DNA from: JBIQJD01 sp044507695
GTDB taxonomy: Bacteria; Bacteroidota; Ignavibacteria; Ignavibacteriales; Ignavibacteriaceae
DNA: 64,000 nucleotides
NCBI GenBank assembly: GCA_044507695.1
Contig: JBIQJD010000017.1
Coordinates: 1 to 64,000, forward strand
Direction: 5' to 3'
This document shows, one piece after another, positions 46,273-54,582 of the stretch (its first letter is position 1; the number at the start of each line of letters is the position of its first letter). The position numbers and the translations under genes were made by a program. The notes under the pieces were generated by a model. That model was not told the DNA's origin. It searched no databases and saw nothing but the letters and a program-made list of their open reading frames with translations.

Positions 46273-47404
46273 AAGCAGTCTTTGATCTTTCTAAAACCTC
46301 ATCAACTTTTGCAAGAATATTTTTATCTGATATTCCTGTTAAACAATAAGGCTCTTTATGAATGCACTTCCATTCACAACCAAAGCAATCCATACAATTA
46401 AAAAGATAATGAGCATTTTCCCCGGTGTAAGGGAAATACCTGTTATAACTTCCGCCGCCGATGTTTGCAATTAAAGGTACACCAAGTTTTAATGCCAGGT
46501 GTGAAAGTCCCGAATCATTACCGATGAATAATTTGGAATTGTAAATAAGATACGGAAGATGACTCAATTTTATTTTTCCTACCAGATTAAAAATATTCTG
46601 ATTGCTATCTGTTTCAAATTCTGCATCTAACAATTTCCTTTCACTTTCAGAGCCTATTAATACTACCTTATGATTCAGTGAAAGTTTTCTGCACAGATTT
46701 ATATATCGTTTAACACCTAATGATTTGATCATATCAGACGCAAATGGAGCAATTACTATATAATCTTTTTTGTTCAGAAATAAGTATTCATCTCTGCATT
46801 CTAAAATGATTCCCTGATGAGAATGTTTCATTTGGAAATTATTACCGGAGAGTCTCGAAATTAAAGCTTCATGTTTTTGGTATTCGTTAAAGATGTCCGG
46901 AAACAAAACAGATGAATACTTTCTGTCCATCGTTCTCTCAAAAATTTTTACAATACTTTTCCAGTTCGAAGCAAAACAGTAAACATTTCCTGCGCCGCTC
47001 AGCAATGCAAGTTCATCACTTGATATTCCCCTTGCAGATGTGAGGTTGTAACAATCACTGCAATTTAAATCATTAAGCTTCTTTAAGATTTTATATTTAT
47101 AAAAGTAAGAGTATTTGTATTTCTTTTTATCTAATGGGATAATCTGTATTGATGGTTTATCAAAACTGAATAATGAAGAGTATTGTTCATCGATTAAAAA
47201 ATAGATTTTATCAGCATTATACTTTTCAAAATTTTCAATTACCGCTGATGATATAATTACATCACCAAGGGTTCCTGTGTTAATAATGAGAAGTGAATTG
47301 GTGGTTTCTATTTTCTTACTGAGTAAGCTGAATAACAGAGAAAAGAAATTGAAGCTTATAAAGGCAAGAATGTTATTTAAACCTATGAGTAAATTGGGTC
47401 TCAC
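46259..47404 (-). CDS. Glycosyltransferase family 9 (heptosyltransferase-like)
   Basis: The 381 residues have the GT9 pattern: I-I-N-T-G-T-L-G-D-V-I-I near 40, F-I-G-N-D-S-G-L-S-H-L-A-L-K-L-G-V-P near 297. The last 50 residues hold a cysteine cluster (C-M-D-C-F-G-C-E-W-K-C and a later C) that could bind a metal, which is unusual in classical heptosyltransferases. It overlaps the GT2 gene by four bases and the GT4 gene by 14. Confidence 0.88.
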   Translation of the reverse strand: MRPNLLIGLNNILAFISFNFFSLLFSLLSKKIETTNSLLIINTGTLGDVIISSAVIENFEKYNADKIYFLIDEQYSSLFSFDKPSIQIIPLDKKKYKYSYFYKYKILKKLNDLNCSDCYNLTSARGISSDELALLSGAGNVYCFASNWKSIVKIFERTMDRKYSSVLFPDIFNEYQKHEALISRLSGNNFQMKHSHQGIILECRDEYLFLNKKDYIVIAPFASDMIKSLGVKRYINLCRKLSLNHKVVLIGSESERKLLDAEFETDSNQNIFNLVGKIKLSHLPYLIYNSKLFIGNDSGLSHLALKLGVPLIANIGGGSYNRYFPYTGENAHYLFNCMDCFGCEWKCIHKEPYCLTGISDKNILAKVDEVLERSKTAYETT

Positions 47405-48330
47405 TTAGATTCCCGTTTTTGGCTTATATATCCAGGGAAAAATTCTCTGTCAATAATCGGAACGTTTCCGTTTCTATAAAAAAGCTGAATTGATTTATCA
47501 ATTACATTTCTTTTTTTAAGAGCCTTAAAAATCTTAAATAATGAAACGAACAGAGCCCGGCAAAAACTCGTCAGATAGTTATATCTTACAGCAATAATAA
47601 GCCTGTTGAGCAACCATTTGGAAAAATATAAAATTGAATACCTCATCTGAAAATATTGAAACAGAATAATAGAATAACTTATGAAGTAATGATAAAACCT
47701 GTAACCGGATTTAAATGGATCCTCCGCTTTCATGCCTCTTGATAAAAGAGATTGATTATGTACAACATGCACATCCTGCAAATACATTATTCTGAATCCG
47801 CGATTATAACACCTTATACTGTAATCAAGTTCATGATAATAAATGAATATCAGCTCATTAAAAAATCCAACTGTATCTATCAGTTCTTTTTTAATCAGTG
47901 CACCGCAGCCGTTAAAAAAATACGGATTCAGCAAGTAGTCTTCTGTTTCAGATTTTTGCATTCTTGTATTAAAAATATTGAAAGCAGCTATTCCTAATTC
48001 CGGATTATCCTGAAATGCTCTTATTCCCCTTTGCAATGTGTTGTTTTCAGGATAGGAATCATCATCCAAAACTAAAATATATTCACCATTCGCTGCTTTA
48101 AATCCTTCATTCCAACCTGCAATTCCTATATTCCTGTTTAATTGAATCAGCTTTACTGCCGGAAATTCTTTCTTCACCATCTCCGCTGTTCCATCGGTTG
48201 AAGCATTATCTACAACTATGATTTCAAGGTTTTTATAGTCCTGTCCGGTTACTTTAAGAAGCGAATTCCGTAAATCATTATTACGGTTATGTGAAAGAAT
48301 ATTTACTGTAACCAGCGGCTCCATATACAA
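47401..48330 (-). CDS. Glycosyltransferase family 2
   Basis: The 309 residues have the GT-A front half (T-V-N-I-L-S-H-N-R-N, V-V-D-N-A-S-T-D-G-T, and the metal-binding L-D-D-D-S near 91) of rhamnosyltransferase-like GT2 enzymes. A hydrophobic stretch near 220-270 may tether it to the membrane. It overlaps the GT9 gene by four bases and follows the GT-C gene by ten. Confidence 0.93.
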   Translation of the reverse strand: MYMEPLVTVNILSHNRNNDLRNSLLKVTGQDYKNLEIIVVDNASTDGTAEMVKKEFPAVKLIQLNRNIGIAGWNEGFKAANGEYILVLDDDSYPENNTLQRGIRAFQDNPELGIAAFNIFNTRMQKSETEDYLLNPYFFNGCGALIKKELIDTVGFFNELIFIYYHELDYSIRCYNRGFRIMYLQDVHVVHNQSLLSRGMKAEDPFKSGYRFYHYFISYSIILFQYFQMRYSILYFSKWLLNRLIIAVRYNYLTSFCRALFVSLFKIFKALKKRNVIDKSIQLFYRNGNVPIIDREFFPGYISQKRESK

Positions 48331-48340
48331 ATGAACGTTT

Positions 48341-49921
48341 TTAATTTAGATGATTCCAGTTTTTTCCATCGAAGTAGATTAAAGAATAATCGGTTTTGAA
48401 TTTTTCCGGCAGCTTTACAGTTAATGATTTGTAGGTTCTTTTTCTTTCAAGTTCACTCTCAACCAACCTGATTGGAACAAGATCGGTATTGTTGATGTTC
48501 TGGAAACTAAATTCCAGAAACGTTTTATCCAAAACAGTTTTTAGGACTATATTATCATCATCCAATGAACATGCTATTTTCGTATCTTCAAGTGCATCAA
48601 GGTTTGAAGTGAATGAACGGAAACCAATTGATGAAATATTAAGGTTAAAACAACCGAACTCATTGTTCCGGAAGAAATATAATTGATAAGGCACAAGAAT
48701 GTTATTTGTGCATGCAACAACATAGATTGGTCTACCTGAATTTTCCAGAAGTTTACTCAACTCTTCAGTCTTTTTCTTTTCAATGTTTAAAAATTTTAAA
48801 TCGTTATTAAAATTAATAAGTATGCTGGTAAAGTTTATGAAAATGATAAATGAAAATATCAGCATCGCTTTTGAAAATCTGCAGAACAGAAAAAATGCTG
48901 CAATATAAAACCAATAAACCTGGATTGAATTTATCCTGTTCTGTCCTGATGCTAAAAGTCTGGGATAAAAGATTATCAGCAATACTATAATTGTTAATAA
49001 AACAATCTTAACATTAATTTTATATCGTTTTAATAAAAGCGCCGCAGGAATCAATAATAAAACAGCTAATACAAGTGCTATTGTTTTGTGTAATATAAAG
49101 AAAGAATGAAGCTGAGCACCAATAATCGGATTGATTATGTAGGATATTATGCCGATTAATGCAAATGGTTTCTTCCTGACTACTTCCCAGATACCGATAA
49201 AAATATCAGATAAGATAAAATAATTTACCGCAGAAAATACAATCGTTAAGAAGAGTGCCGCTAATGAAACGTATAATATTCTTTTATATCTAGCAGATGT
49301 TAATTTTTGTTTAAATATCAGTATTAATGCAATTACCAAAAGCGGCAGATGAAGGCCTTGCTGTTTGGAAAGAATTGAAAGCACATAGAATCCGAAATAA
49401 CCGGTAAGATAAATATTTTTATTTTTCTCAGAAGTTAGATACGCAAATACAGCATAGATAGATGCACTATAAAATAATGTACTAAGTAATTCGGTGCGGT
49501 TTGAAATCCAGATTATTGAGATTAAATGATCCGGGTATAAAGAAAAAGCAGCAGCAGCCAAAACCAGAATAGAATTACGAACGTTTAACTTTAAATAATT
49601 TTTTAACCTCAATATTGTGAAGAAAAATATTGATACATACATTAAATGGAGCAATAAAGATGTAATCTTCATTCCGGATGAGCTGATATTCCATACCAGA
49701 AAATCCAGCCAAAAAGAGAAGTACGAAAGAGGCCTGACAAAAAGGAAATATTCTTCCGCAGGATTAAGTGAAATTGGTGACGAAGGATCCTGACTAATTT
49801 TTGCAAAGATGTAATAATCATCAGTTAAAAATGATGGGTGAAGAGATATTGCAGGAATGAAAACGATAAGATTTATCAGAATCAATACAAGGAGGTAAGG
49901 ATATATTTTTTTTCCGTTCAA
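48341..49921 (-). CDS. Multi-pass membrane glycosyltransferase (GT-C type)
   Basis: The 526 residues contain about eleven membrane segments. The first outer loop carries F-L-T-D-D-Y-Y-I-F near 35, the acidic motif expected of GT-C enzymes that use lipid-linked sugars. A soluble C-terminal region (about 390-526) follows. It lies in the surface polysaccharide cluster, 51 bases after the UDP-galactopyranose mutase gene, and probably decorates the polymer or lipid-linked intermediates on the outer face. Confidence 0.7.
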   Translation of the reverse strand: MNGKKIYPYLLVLILINLIVFIPAISLHPSFLTDDYYIFAKISQDPSSPISLNPAEEYFLFVRPLSYFSFWLDFLVWNISSSGMKITSLLLHLMYVSIFFFTILRLKNYLKLNVRNSILVLAAAAFSLYPDHLISIIWISNRTELLSTLFYSASIYAVFAYLTSEKNKNIYLTGYFGFYVLSILSKQQGLHLPLLVIALILIFKQKLTSARYKRILYVSLAALFLTIVFSAVNYFILSDIFIGIWEVVRKKPFALIGIISYIINPIIGAQLHSFFILHKTIALVLAVLLLIPAALLLKRYKINVKIVLLTIIVLLIIFYPRLLASGQNRINSIQVYWFYIAAFFLFCRFSKAMLIFSFIIFINFTSILINFNNDLKFLNIEKKKTEELSKLLENSGRPIYVVACTNNILVPYQLYFFRNNEFGCFNLNISSIGFRSFTSNLDALEDTKIACSLDDDNIVLKTVLDKTFLEFSFQNINNTDLVPIRLVESELERKRTYKSLTVKLPEKFKTDYSLIYFDGKNWNHLN

Positions 49922-49972
49922 AATGTATTCACCCGGATGAAAATCTGATTCAAAAATTCTGTTAAATTCATT

Positions 49973-51061
49973 TTATAATCTCTCATAAACTTTCAAACTA
50001 TTTGCAACAACCTGATCCATATTATAATACTGGTATTCTGCAAGTCTGCCGCAGAAAATTACATTTTTTATTCCGGCGGCTTCTTCACGGTATTTTATAA
50101 ATAATTTTTTGTTTTCAGAAGTTGGTATCGGATAATATTCTTCCCCGTTCTGCTGCGGGTACTCTTTTGATATTGTTGTGCTGCTGCTTTTTTGATTGTT
50201 AAGTTTTTTATGTTCAACAACTCTTGTAAATGCATGGCTGTCACAATAGTTTATCTGTGCTGCTTCCTGGTAATGCTCAACTGCATGATTTTCAAATTCA
50301 AAACGGATTGATCTGTACGGGAGTCTGCCGAAAGTGTAATCAAAAAAATAATCAATTGGTCCGGTGTAAATCATTTTATTGAACTTTACATCCTGAACAA
50401 TCTTTTTATAATCAGTATCCAGGATTATCTCAATATTACGGTGTGATAAAATTTTCTCAAACATTTTTGTGTAACCATGTTTAGGCATAAACTGATATTT
50501 ATCTGTAAAGTACCTGCAATCATCATTTGTGCGTATTGGAATTCTGCCGCACACGGAAGCTGCTAATTCTTTTGGTTCCAGGTTCCATTGTTTAATTGTA
50601 AATGATTTGAAGAACTTTTCGAATAAATCGTATCCAGCTTGGTTAACAATTACATCTTCAGAATTTAAAACAGGAAACCTGTTCTCCGATACTTTTTTGT
50701 AATAAGCTGCAGTATCAATTTCGTTTTGCAGGTTCAAGCCGTAAAGTTTGTTAAGTGTAATTCTATTTACAGGGAATGGGTATAATCCTCCGTTAGTTTT
50801 TGCAAGAACTTTATGTTCGTATGGAAACCATTCAGTGAATTCGGAGAGATATTCAAAAATCTTTTTGCTGTTGGTATGAAAGATATGCGGACCGTAACGA
50901 TGAACAAGTATTCCGAATTCATCATATTCATCATAAGCATTGCCGGCAATATGATTTCTCTTTTCAACGATCAGTATTTTTTTATGCTGCTGCGAGGCAA
51001 GCCGTTCTGCAATTACGCTTCCGGCAAACCCGGCACCAACAATTAAATAATCGTACTGCAG
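49973..51061 (-). CDS. glf: UDP-galactopyranose mutase, apparent CTG start
   Basis: The frame is open from the stop at 49973 to about 51075 and encodes the whole enzyme. It begins Q-Y-D-Y-L-I-V-G-A-G-F-A-G, the FAD-binding Rossmann motif, followed by N-A-Y-D-E-Y and V-H-R-Y-G-P-H-I-F-H-T-N and, further on, W-F-P-Y-E-H-K-V, Y-P-F-P-V-N and G-R-L-A-E-Y-Q-Y-Y-N-M-D near the end. No ATG, GTG or TTG is available before the conserved start. CTG at 51061 has GAGG five bases ahead and gives a 362-residue protein of normal length. The enzyme makes UDP-galactofuranose for surface glycans. A lost or shifted start codon through sequence error is the alternative. Confidence 0.88.
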   Translation of the reverse strand: MQYDYLIVGAGFAGSVIAERLASQQHKKILIVEKRNHIAGNAYDEYDEFGILVHRYGPHIFHTNSKKIFEYLSEFTEWFPYEHKVLAKTNGGLYPFPVNRITLNKLYGLNLQNEIDTAAYYKKVSENRFPVLNSEDVIVNQAGYDLFEKFFKSFTIKQWNLEPKELAASVCGRIPIRTNDDCRYFTDKYQFMPKHGYTKMFEKILSHRNIEIILDTDYKKIVQDVKFNKMIYTGPIDYFFDYTFGRLPYRSIRFEFENHAVEHYQEAAQINYCDSHAFTRVVEHKKLNNQKSSSTTISKEYPQQNGEEYYPIPTSENKKLFIKYREEAAGIKNVIFCGRLAEYQYYNMDQVVANSLKVYERL

Positions 51062-51075
51062 TTCAACCTCATTAT

Positions 51076-52347
51076 TTATTGTTCAGAAATTAATTTTTTA
51101 ATCATTTTTGATCGCATCAGATTAACAACAAATGCAACAGCAGCGGATGTTACAAATAATTCAGTTATCAATAAGGTAATTGATGTTCCTATATGCTTAT
51201 AAACGGGAACGAGAAATATTGAAAGTACAAGACTGATAGCAGCAGCCGCAATAATTATTTTCATGAATGCTTCTTTGTAACCAAGATTTAACATCGTTTG
51301 TATGCCGGAAAGATTAATCAAAAAAATTATAAATGGCAGAAAGGAAATAATTCTCAGCACCGGAATTGAAGCTTTATAATTTTCTCCCGCAGCCAGATAA
51401 ATAATTTCATCAGCATAAATAAAGATTAAAATACATGCAATTAAGATTACAGCACCCCCTGATTTCAGAACTTTACGGAGCAGATTTACCCCATCAGTAA
51501 AAGATGAATTAAATAATTCTGCAAGACGCGGATAGATGGTTTGGGTTACGGGGTAACATAAATTGGTAACAGCAAGTCTGATCTTATCTGCTGCGGCATA
51601 GTACCCTACATAAACATCACCGGCTAAAAATCCCAACAGCAAAACATTTGTTGAAGTATATAAATTAATTGATACAGTGGAGATGAACAGGTGTAAGCTA
51701 TCTTTAAATTGAAAACGCAATGCAGTTAACCCGGGAAATTTATATTTCAATTTAAATTTTGAGACGGCAATATATAATCCTGCCGCACCTGTAAGTACTA
51801 ATGAAATTCCATTTATAAAAATCAATAAAGGCAGATCATCTGCCTGCTTAATGAATAGAAAGATTAAAATAACCGCGGCAGCACGTATTGAAACAGAGAT
51901 AAGAGATATGTAGTGCATTGCCTGCATTCCGAAAAAGAACCATGCCGGGAAAAGCATCTCCCCAAACACAGCGATAAAGCTAAGAAGATAAATTTCTTTT
52001 TGTATAAAAAATTTTGGAATTGAAAAAACCAGCGCAGAAAAAATTATAACACTGATTACAAAAAAAATAATTTTGAGAGACAGCACCACGCTGAAAATTC
52101 CATTAATCTTTTCTTTATCATCTTTATTAATTGATATATCTCTTGGTGCAGTGAAATTGAAACCGAAATCAATAAGTATATGAAAGTACGCCGCAAATGC
52201 CGCAGCAAAATTCATCAAGCCGTAATTCCCAGCGCCTAAAATTCTTAACAGATAAGGAAATGTAATAAGCGGAAAGATGTAGCCGGATATCTGGTATATG
52301 CTTAATGAGGAAAAATTCCTTAATAATATTTTATTGCTGTTTAACAT
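51076..52347 (-). CDS. Polysaccharide flippase (Wzx-like)
   Basis: The 423 residues have about twelve membrane segments typical of the polysaccharide transport family, beginning N-F-S-S-L-S-I-Y-Q-I-S-G-Y-I-F-P-L-I with F-P-Y-L-L-R-I-L-G-A-G-N-Y-G following. It moves lipid-linked repeat units across the inner membrane. It is first in the minus-strand cluster run, ending 14 bases before the CTG start of glf. Confidence 0.92.
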   Translation of the reverse strand: MLNSNKILLRNFSSLSIYQISGYIFPLITFPYLLRILGAGNYGLMNFAAAFAAYFHILIDFGFNFTAPRDISINKDDKEKINGIFSVVLSLKIIFFVISVIIFSALVFSIPKFFIQKEIYLLSFIAVFGEMLFPAWFFFGMQAMHYISLISVSIRAAAVILIFLFIKQADDLPLLIFINGISLVLTGAAGLYIAVSKFKLKYKFPGLTALRFQFKDSLHLFISTVSINLYTSTNVLLLGFLAGDVYVGYYAAADKIRLAVTNLCYPVTQTIYPRLAELFNSSFTDGVNLLRKVLKSGGAVILIACILIFIYADEIIYLAAGENYKASIPVLRIISFLPFIIFLINLSGIQTMLNLGYKEAFMKIIIAAAAISLVLSIFLVPVYKHIGTSITLLITELFVTSAAVAFVVNLMRSKMIKKLISEQ

Positions 52348-52405
52348 TCAGCGCTGTACACCAGCAGATTACAAATAAATTTAAATTAGTTAGTTGGATG
52401 AATTT

Positions 52406-53752
52406 CTATTTTTTTGCCAGCCAGGCTTCCGGATTTTGATTGTTCCTCGCGTTCCAGATTTCAAAGTGTAAAATATAACCTTCAAGACTTTCATTCACCT
52501 TTGCAATCACGCTACCCATTTTCACCCTGTCACCTTCGTTCACAAATATTTCAGAAAGATGGCTGTAAACAGTCCTGTAATCATCTTTATGAGTTATTAT
52601 TATTACGCTGCCGTACCCGGGAATCCAATCTATTGCGGAGACAACGCCTTCCGCCACTGCCATAACTGATTGATCTTTAGATGTTAAAATATCAACGCCA
52701 TAGTTTAGCGTAACAGTATTTAGTTTTGAGTTTTTATTTTCCCCGAATTTCCTTATAATTTTTCCGCCGGCAATGGGCCAGTTTAATCTTCCTTTAAGTG
52801 CAGCAAATGATGAGAATCCTGAAGTTGAAAGATCAATATCGTATTCAACTGATGAGATTGTTTTACTTTCAGTTTTAGTTACAGGCGGCGGAGTTGTTTT
52901 GGAAATTCTCTCTTTTTCAATCCTCTCCTTTTCCAAACGTGCAAGGCGTTCAGCTTCTTCCTTCTTTTTGCGCTCGGCTTCTTCAATTAATCTGGTGATA
53001 AGGTTTTTAATTTTTAATTCAGCATCTTTTTTTGCGTTTAGCTCTTTTCTCAATGCTGATTCATCATTCCGTATTTTGTTTAGGATTTGTTTACTCTCAT
53101 CAAGCTTTGCCTGAAGTTTTTTCTCCTCCTCAAGTTTTTCTTTTGCAAGAAGTGATTTTATTTTTTTCTCCTCCTCAAGTCTTTTTTTAGCAGCAATAAG
53201 TTTATCTTTATTCAGCTCAAGTTTTTTAAGATCATTCTCCCTGCTTTCGGAAAATTTCTGAAGATACTTATAACGAAGCACCGCTTGTTCCACCGATTCT
53301 GCATCTAATAATCCTGCAAATTCACTAATCTTTCCATTCTTATAAATTGCCTTAATATAGCGTGCATAATTTTCCTGCAGTAATTTTATTTCTTCTTCAA
53401 AAGATAAAATCTCCTGTGAACTTCTGGCAATTTCTTTTTCCTTTTGCTTTTCCTCTTCACGCAGATTATTAATTATTTTATTCAGCAAAAAGTTTTGCCT
53501 GTTAAAATTCTCCAATACTGAATATGATTCTTTTTCCTTCCGGGTTTTAACATTTATCTCAGCTTCAAGCGCAGTTATTTCATTTTTTAAATCGGATAGT
53601 TCTGATTGTTTTAATTGAATCTGATCCTTTTCCTGTGAAATTAATTCAATTGAAAAAAGAGACAGAAAGATGAGGATAAAATGAATTATAAATCCGCGGG
53701 AATTAACTGTGAAGTTCTGTTCTTTATTTTTAATTCTTGTTAGATGAATCAA
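52406..53752 (-). CDS. EnvC-like murein hydrolase activator (degenerate M23 domain)
   Basis: The 448 residues have an N-terminal membrane segment, a long coiled coil (about 40-290, very rich in K, E and R) and a C-terminal LytM/M23 domain (about 320-448). In active M23 enzymes the zinc ligands are H-x3-D and H-x-H. Here they read N-Y-G-V-D and I-L-H-F-E, so two ligands are missing while S-H-L is kept. That matches EnvC, which activates amidases rather than cutting peptidoglycan itself. It lies 20 bases after the DUF4292 gene, suggesting a role in cell division or envelope upkeep. Confidence 0.85.
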   Translation of the reverse strand: MIHLTRIKNKEQNFTVNSRGFIIHFILIFLSLFSIELISQEKDQIQLKQSELSDLKNEITALEAEINVKTRKEKESYSVLENFNRQNFLLNKIINNLREEEKQKEKEIARSSQEILSFEEEIKLLQENYARYIKAIYKNGKISEFAGLLDAESVEQAVLRYKYLQKFSESRENDLKKLELNKDKLIAAKKRLEEEKKIKSLLAKEKLEEEKKLQAKLDESKQILNKIRNDESALRKELNAKKDAELKIKNLITRLIEEAERKKKEEAERLARLEKERIEKERISKTTPPPVTKTESKTISSVEYDIDLSTSGFSSFAALKGRLNWPIAGGKIIRKFGENKNSKLNTVTLNYGVDILTSKDQSVMAVAEGVVSAIDWIPGYGSVIIITHKDDYRTVYSHLSEIFVNEGDRVKMGSVIAKVNESLEGYILHFEIWNARNNQNPEAWLAKK

Positions 53753-53772
53753 ATTTTTTCAGTGGTTATTGT

Positions 53773-54582
53773 CTACCATTTTATAACTTCAGCATCAGCG
53801 GGAAATTTAAAATCAATGAAGATATCATTTTTATTTGCCCTGATATTTCTGTAATCAATCGTAACAAGCTGGTTATCTGCTTTGTTTCTTATTTCAATAT
53901 GATTCGGAACGGCAACACCCTCAAGTATGGTAAACTTAGAATATTTTCCTTCCAGCAGTTCCCGCGATTCAAGTTTGAGAAGATACTCTGTAATTCCAAG
54001 TTCACGCACATCAACCTTGTAAGTTGTACTCATTCCATTCAATGAATCTTTATATGTAAGAATATAATGATCATAAATTACTTCATACTCCGAAGGTGGT
54101 GTGTAAAGTTTATCAGTCAGATTTACTGATCCGACAAACGCATCAAGCAAATCATTGAATGAAAGATTTACTTTAAATATTTCCTGCAAAACTTCATCGT
54201 TCACATTTCCCTGGTAAACTGTATTTTGAAGAACATCATAAAAAGAAAATTTATCATTTGTAACAAGAGCCTGCGCAAGTTCAATTCCGAAAGGGCCCAT
54301 TATTGTTAAGTATATTGAATCGGGTTTTGAAACAACAATTCTGAAGGAAGCGCTGTTATTTAACCTGCTGCTTCTTATTGAAATTGTGCCTGTACCTTCA
54401 AATGTTTTAATGCGCCGACGGTTTGCTTCAAGTTTGTTTATCAATCTTTCGGAAGGAAGAATTTCAATTTCTTCTGTTGGTTTGGAAGGAACGCAGCCAT
54501 CAATAACTGCAAGTGAAGAAATAATTACTATGAATAAAAGAATATTCTTAAGAGAAATATTTATTAAAGAATACTTTTTCAA
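53773..54582 (-). CDS. DUF4292 lipoprotein
   Basis: The 269 residues have a signal peptide with lipobox V-I-D-G-C near residue 30, then a LolB/LolA-like half-barrel: F-E-G-T-G-T-I-S-I-R-S, F-R-I-V-V-S-K-P-D-S-I-Y-L, and P-F-G-I-E-L-A-Q. This is the DUF4292 family of Bacteroidota, thought from its fold to help move lipids or lipoproteins to the outer membrane. It overlaps the TPR gene end by four bases. Confidence 0.85.
   Translation of the reverse strand: MKKYSLINISLKNILLFIVIISSLAVIDGCVPSKPTEEIEILPSERLINKLEANRRRIKTFEGTGTISIRSSRLNNSASFRIVVSKPDSIYLTIMGPFGIELAQALVTNDKFSFYDVLQNTVYQGNVNDEVLQEIFKVNLSFNDLLDAFVGSVNLTDKLYTPPSEYEVIYDHYILTYKDSLNGMSTTYKVDVRELGITEYLLKLESRELLEGKYSKFTILEGVAVPNHIEIRNKADNQLVTIDYRNIRANKNDIFIDFKFPADAEVIKW

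Noticed and set aside
50767..50967. Minus-strand 66-residue frame beside glf, suggesting glf is split by a frameshift
   Set aside because: The glf frame itself is open across this segment and contains all the N-terminal motifs, so the short frame is an overlap artefact.
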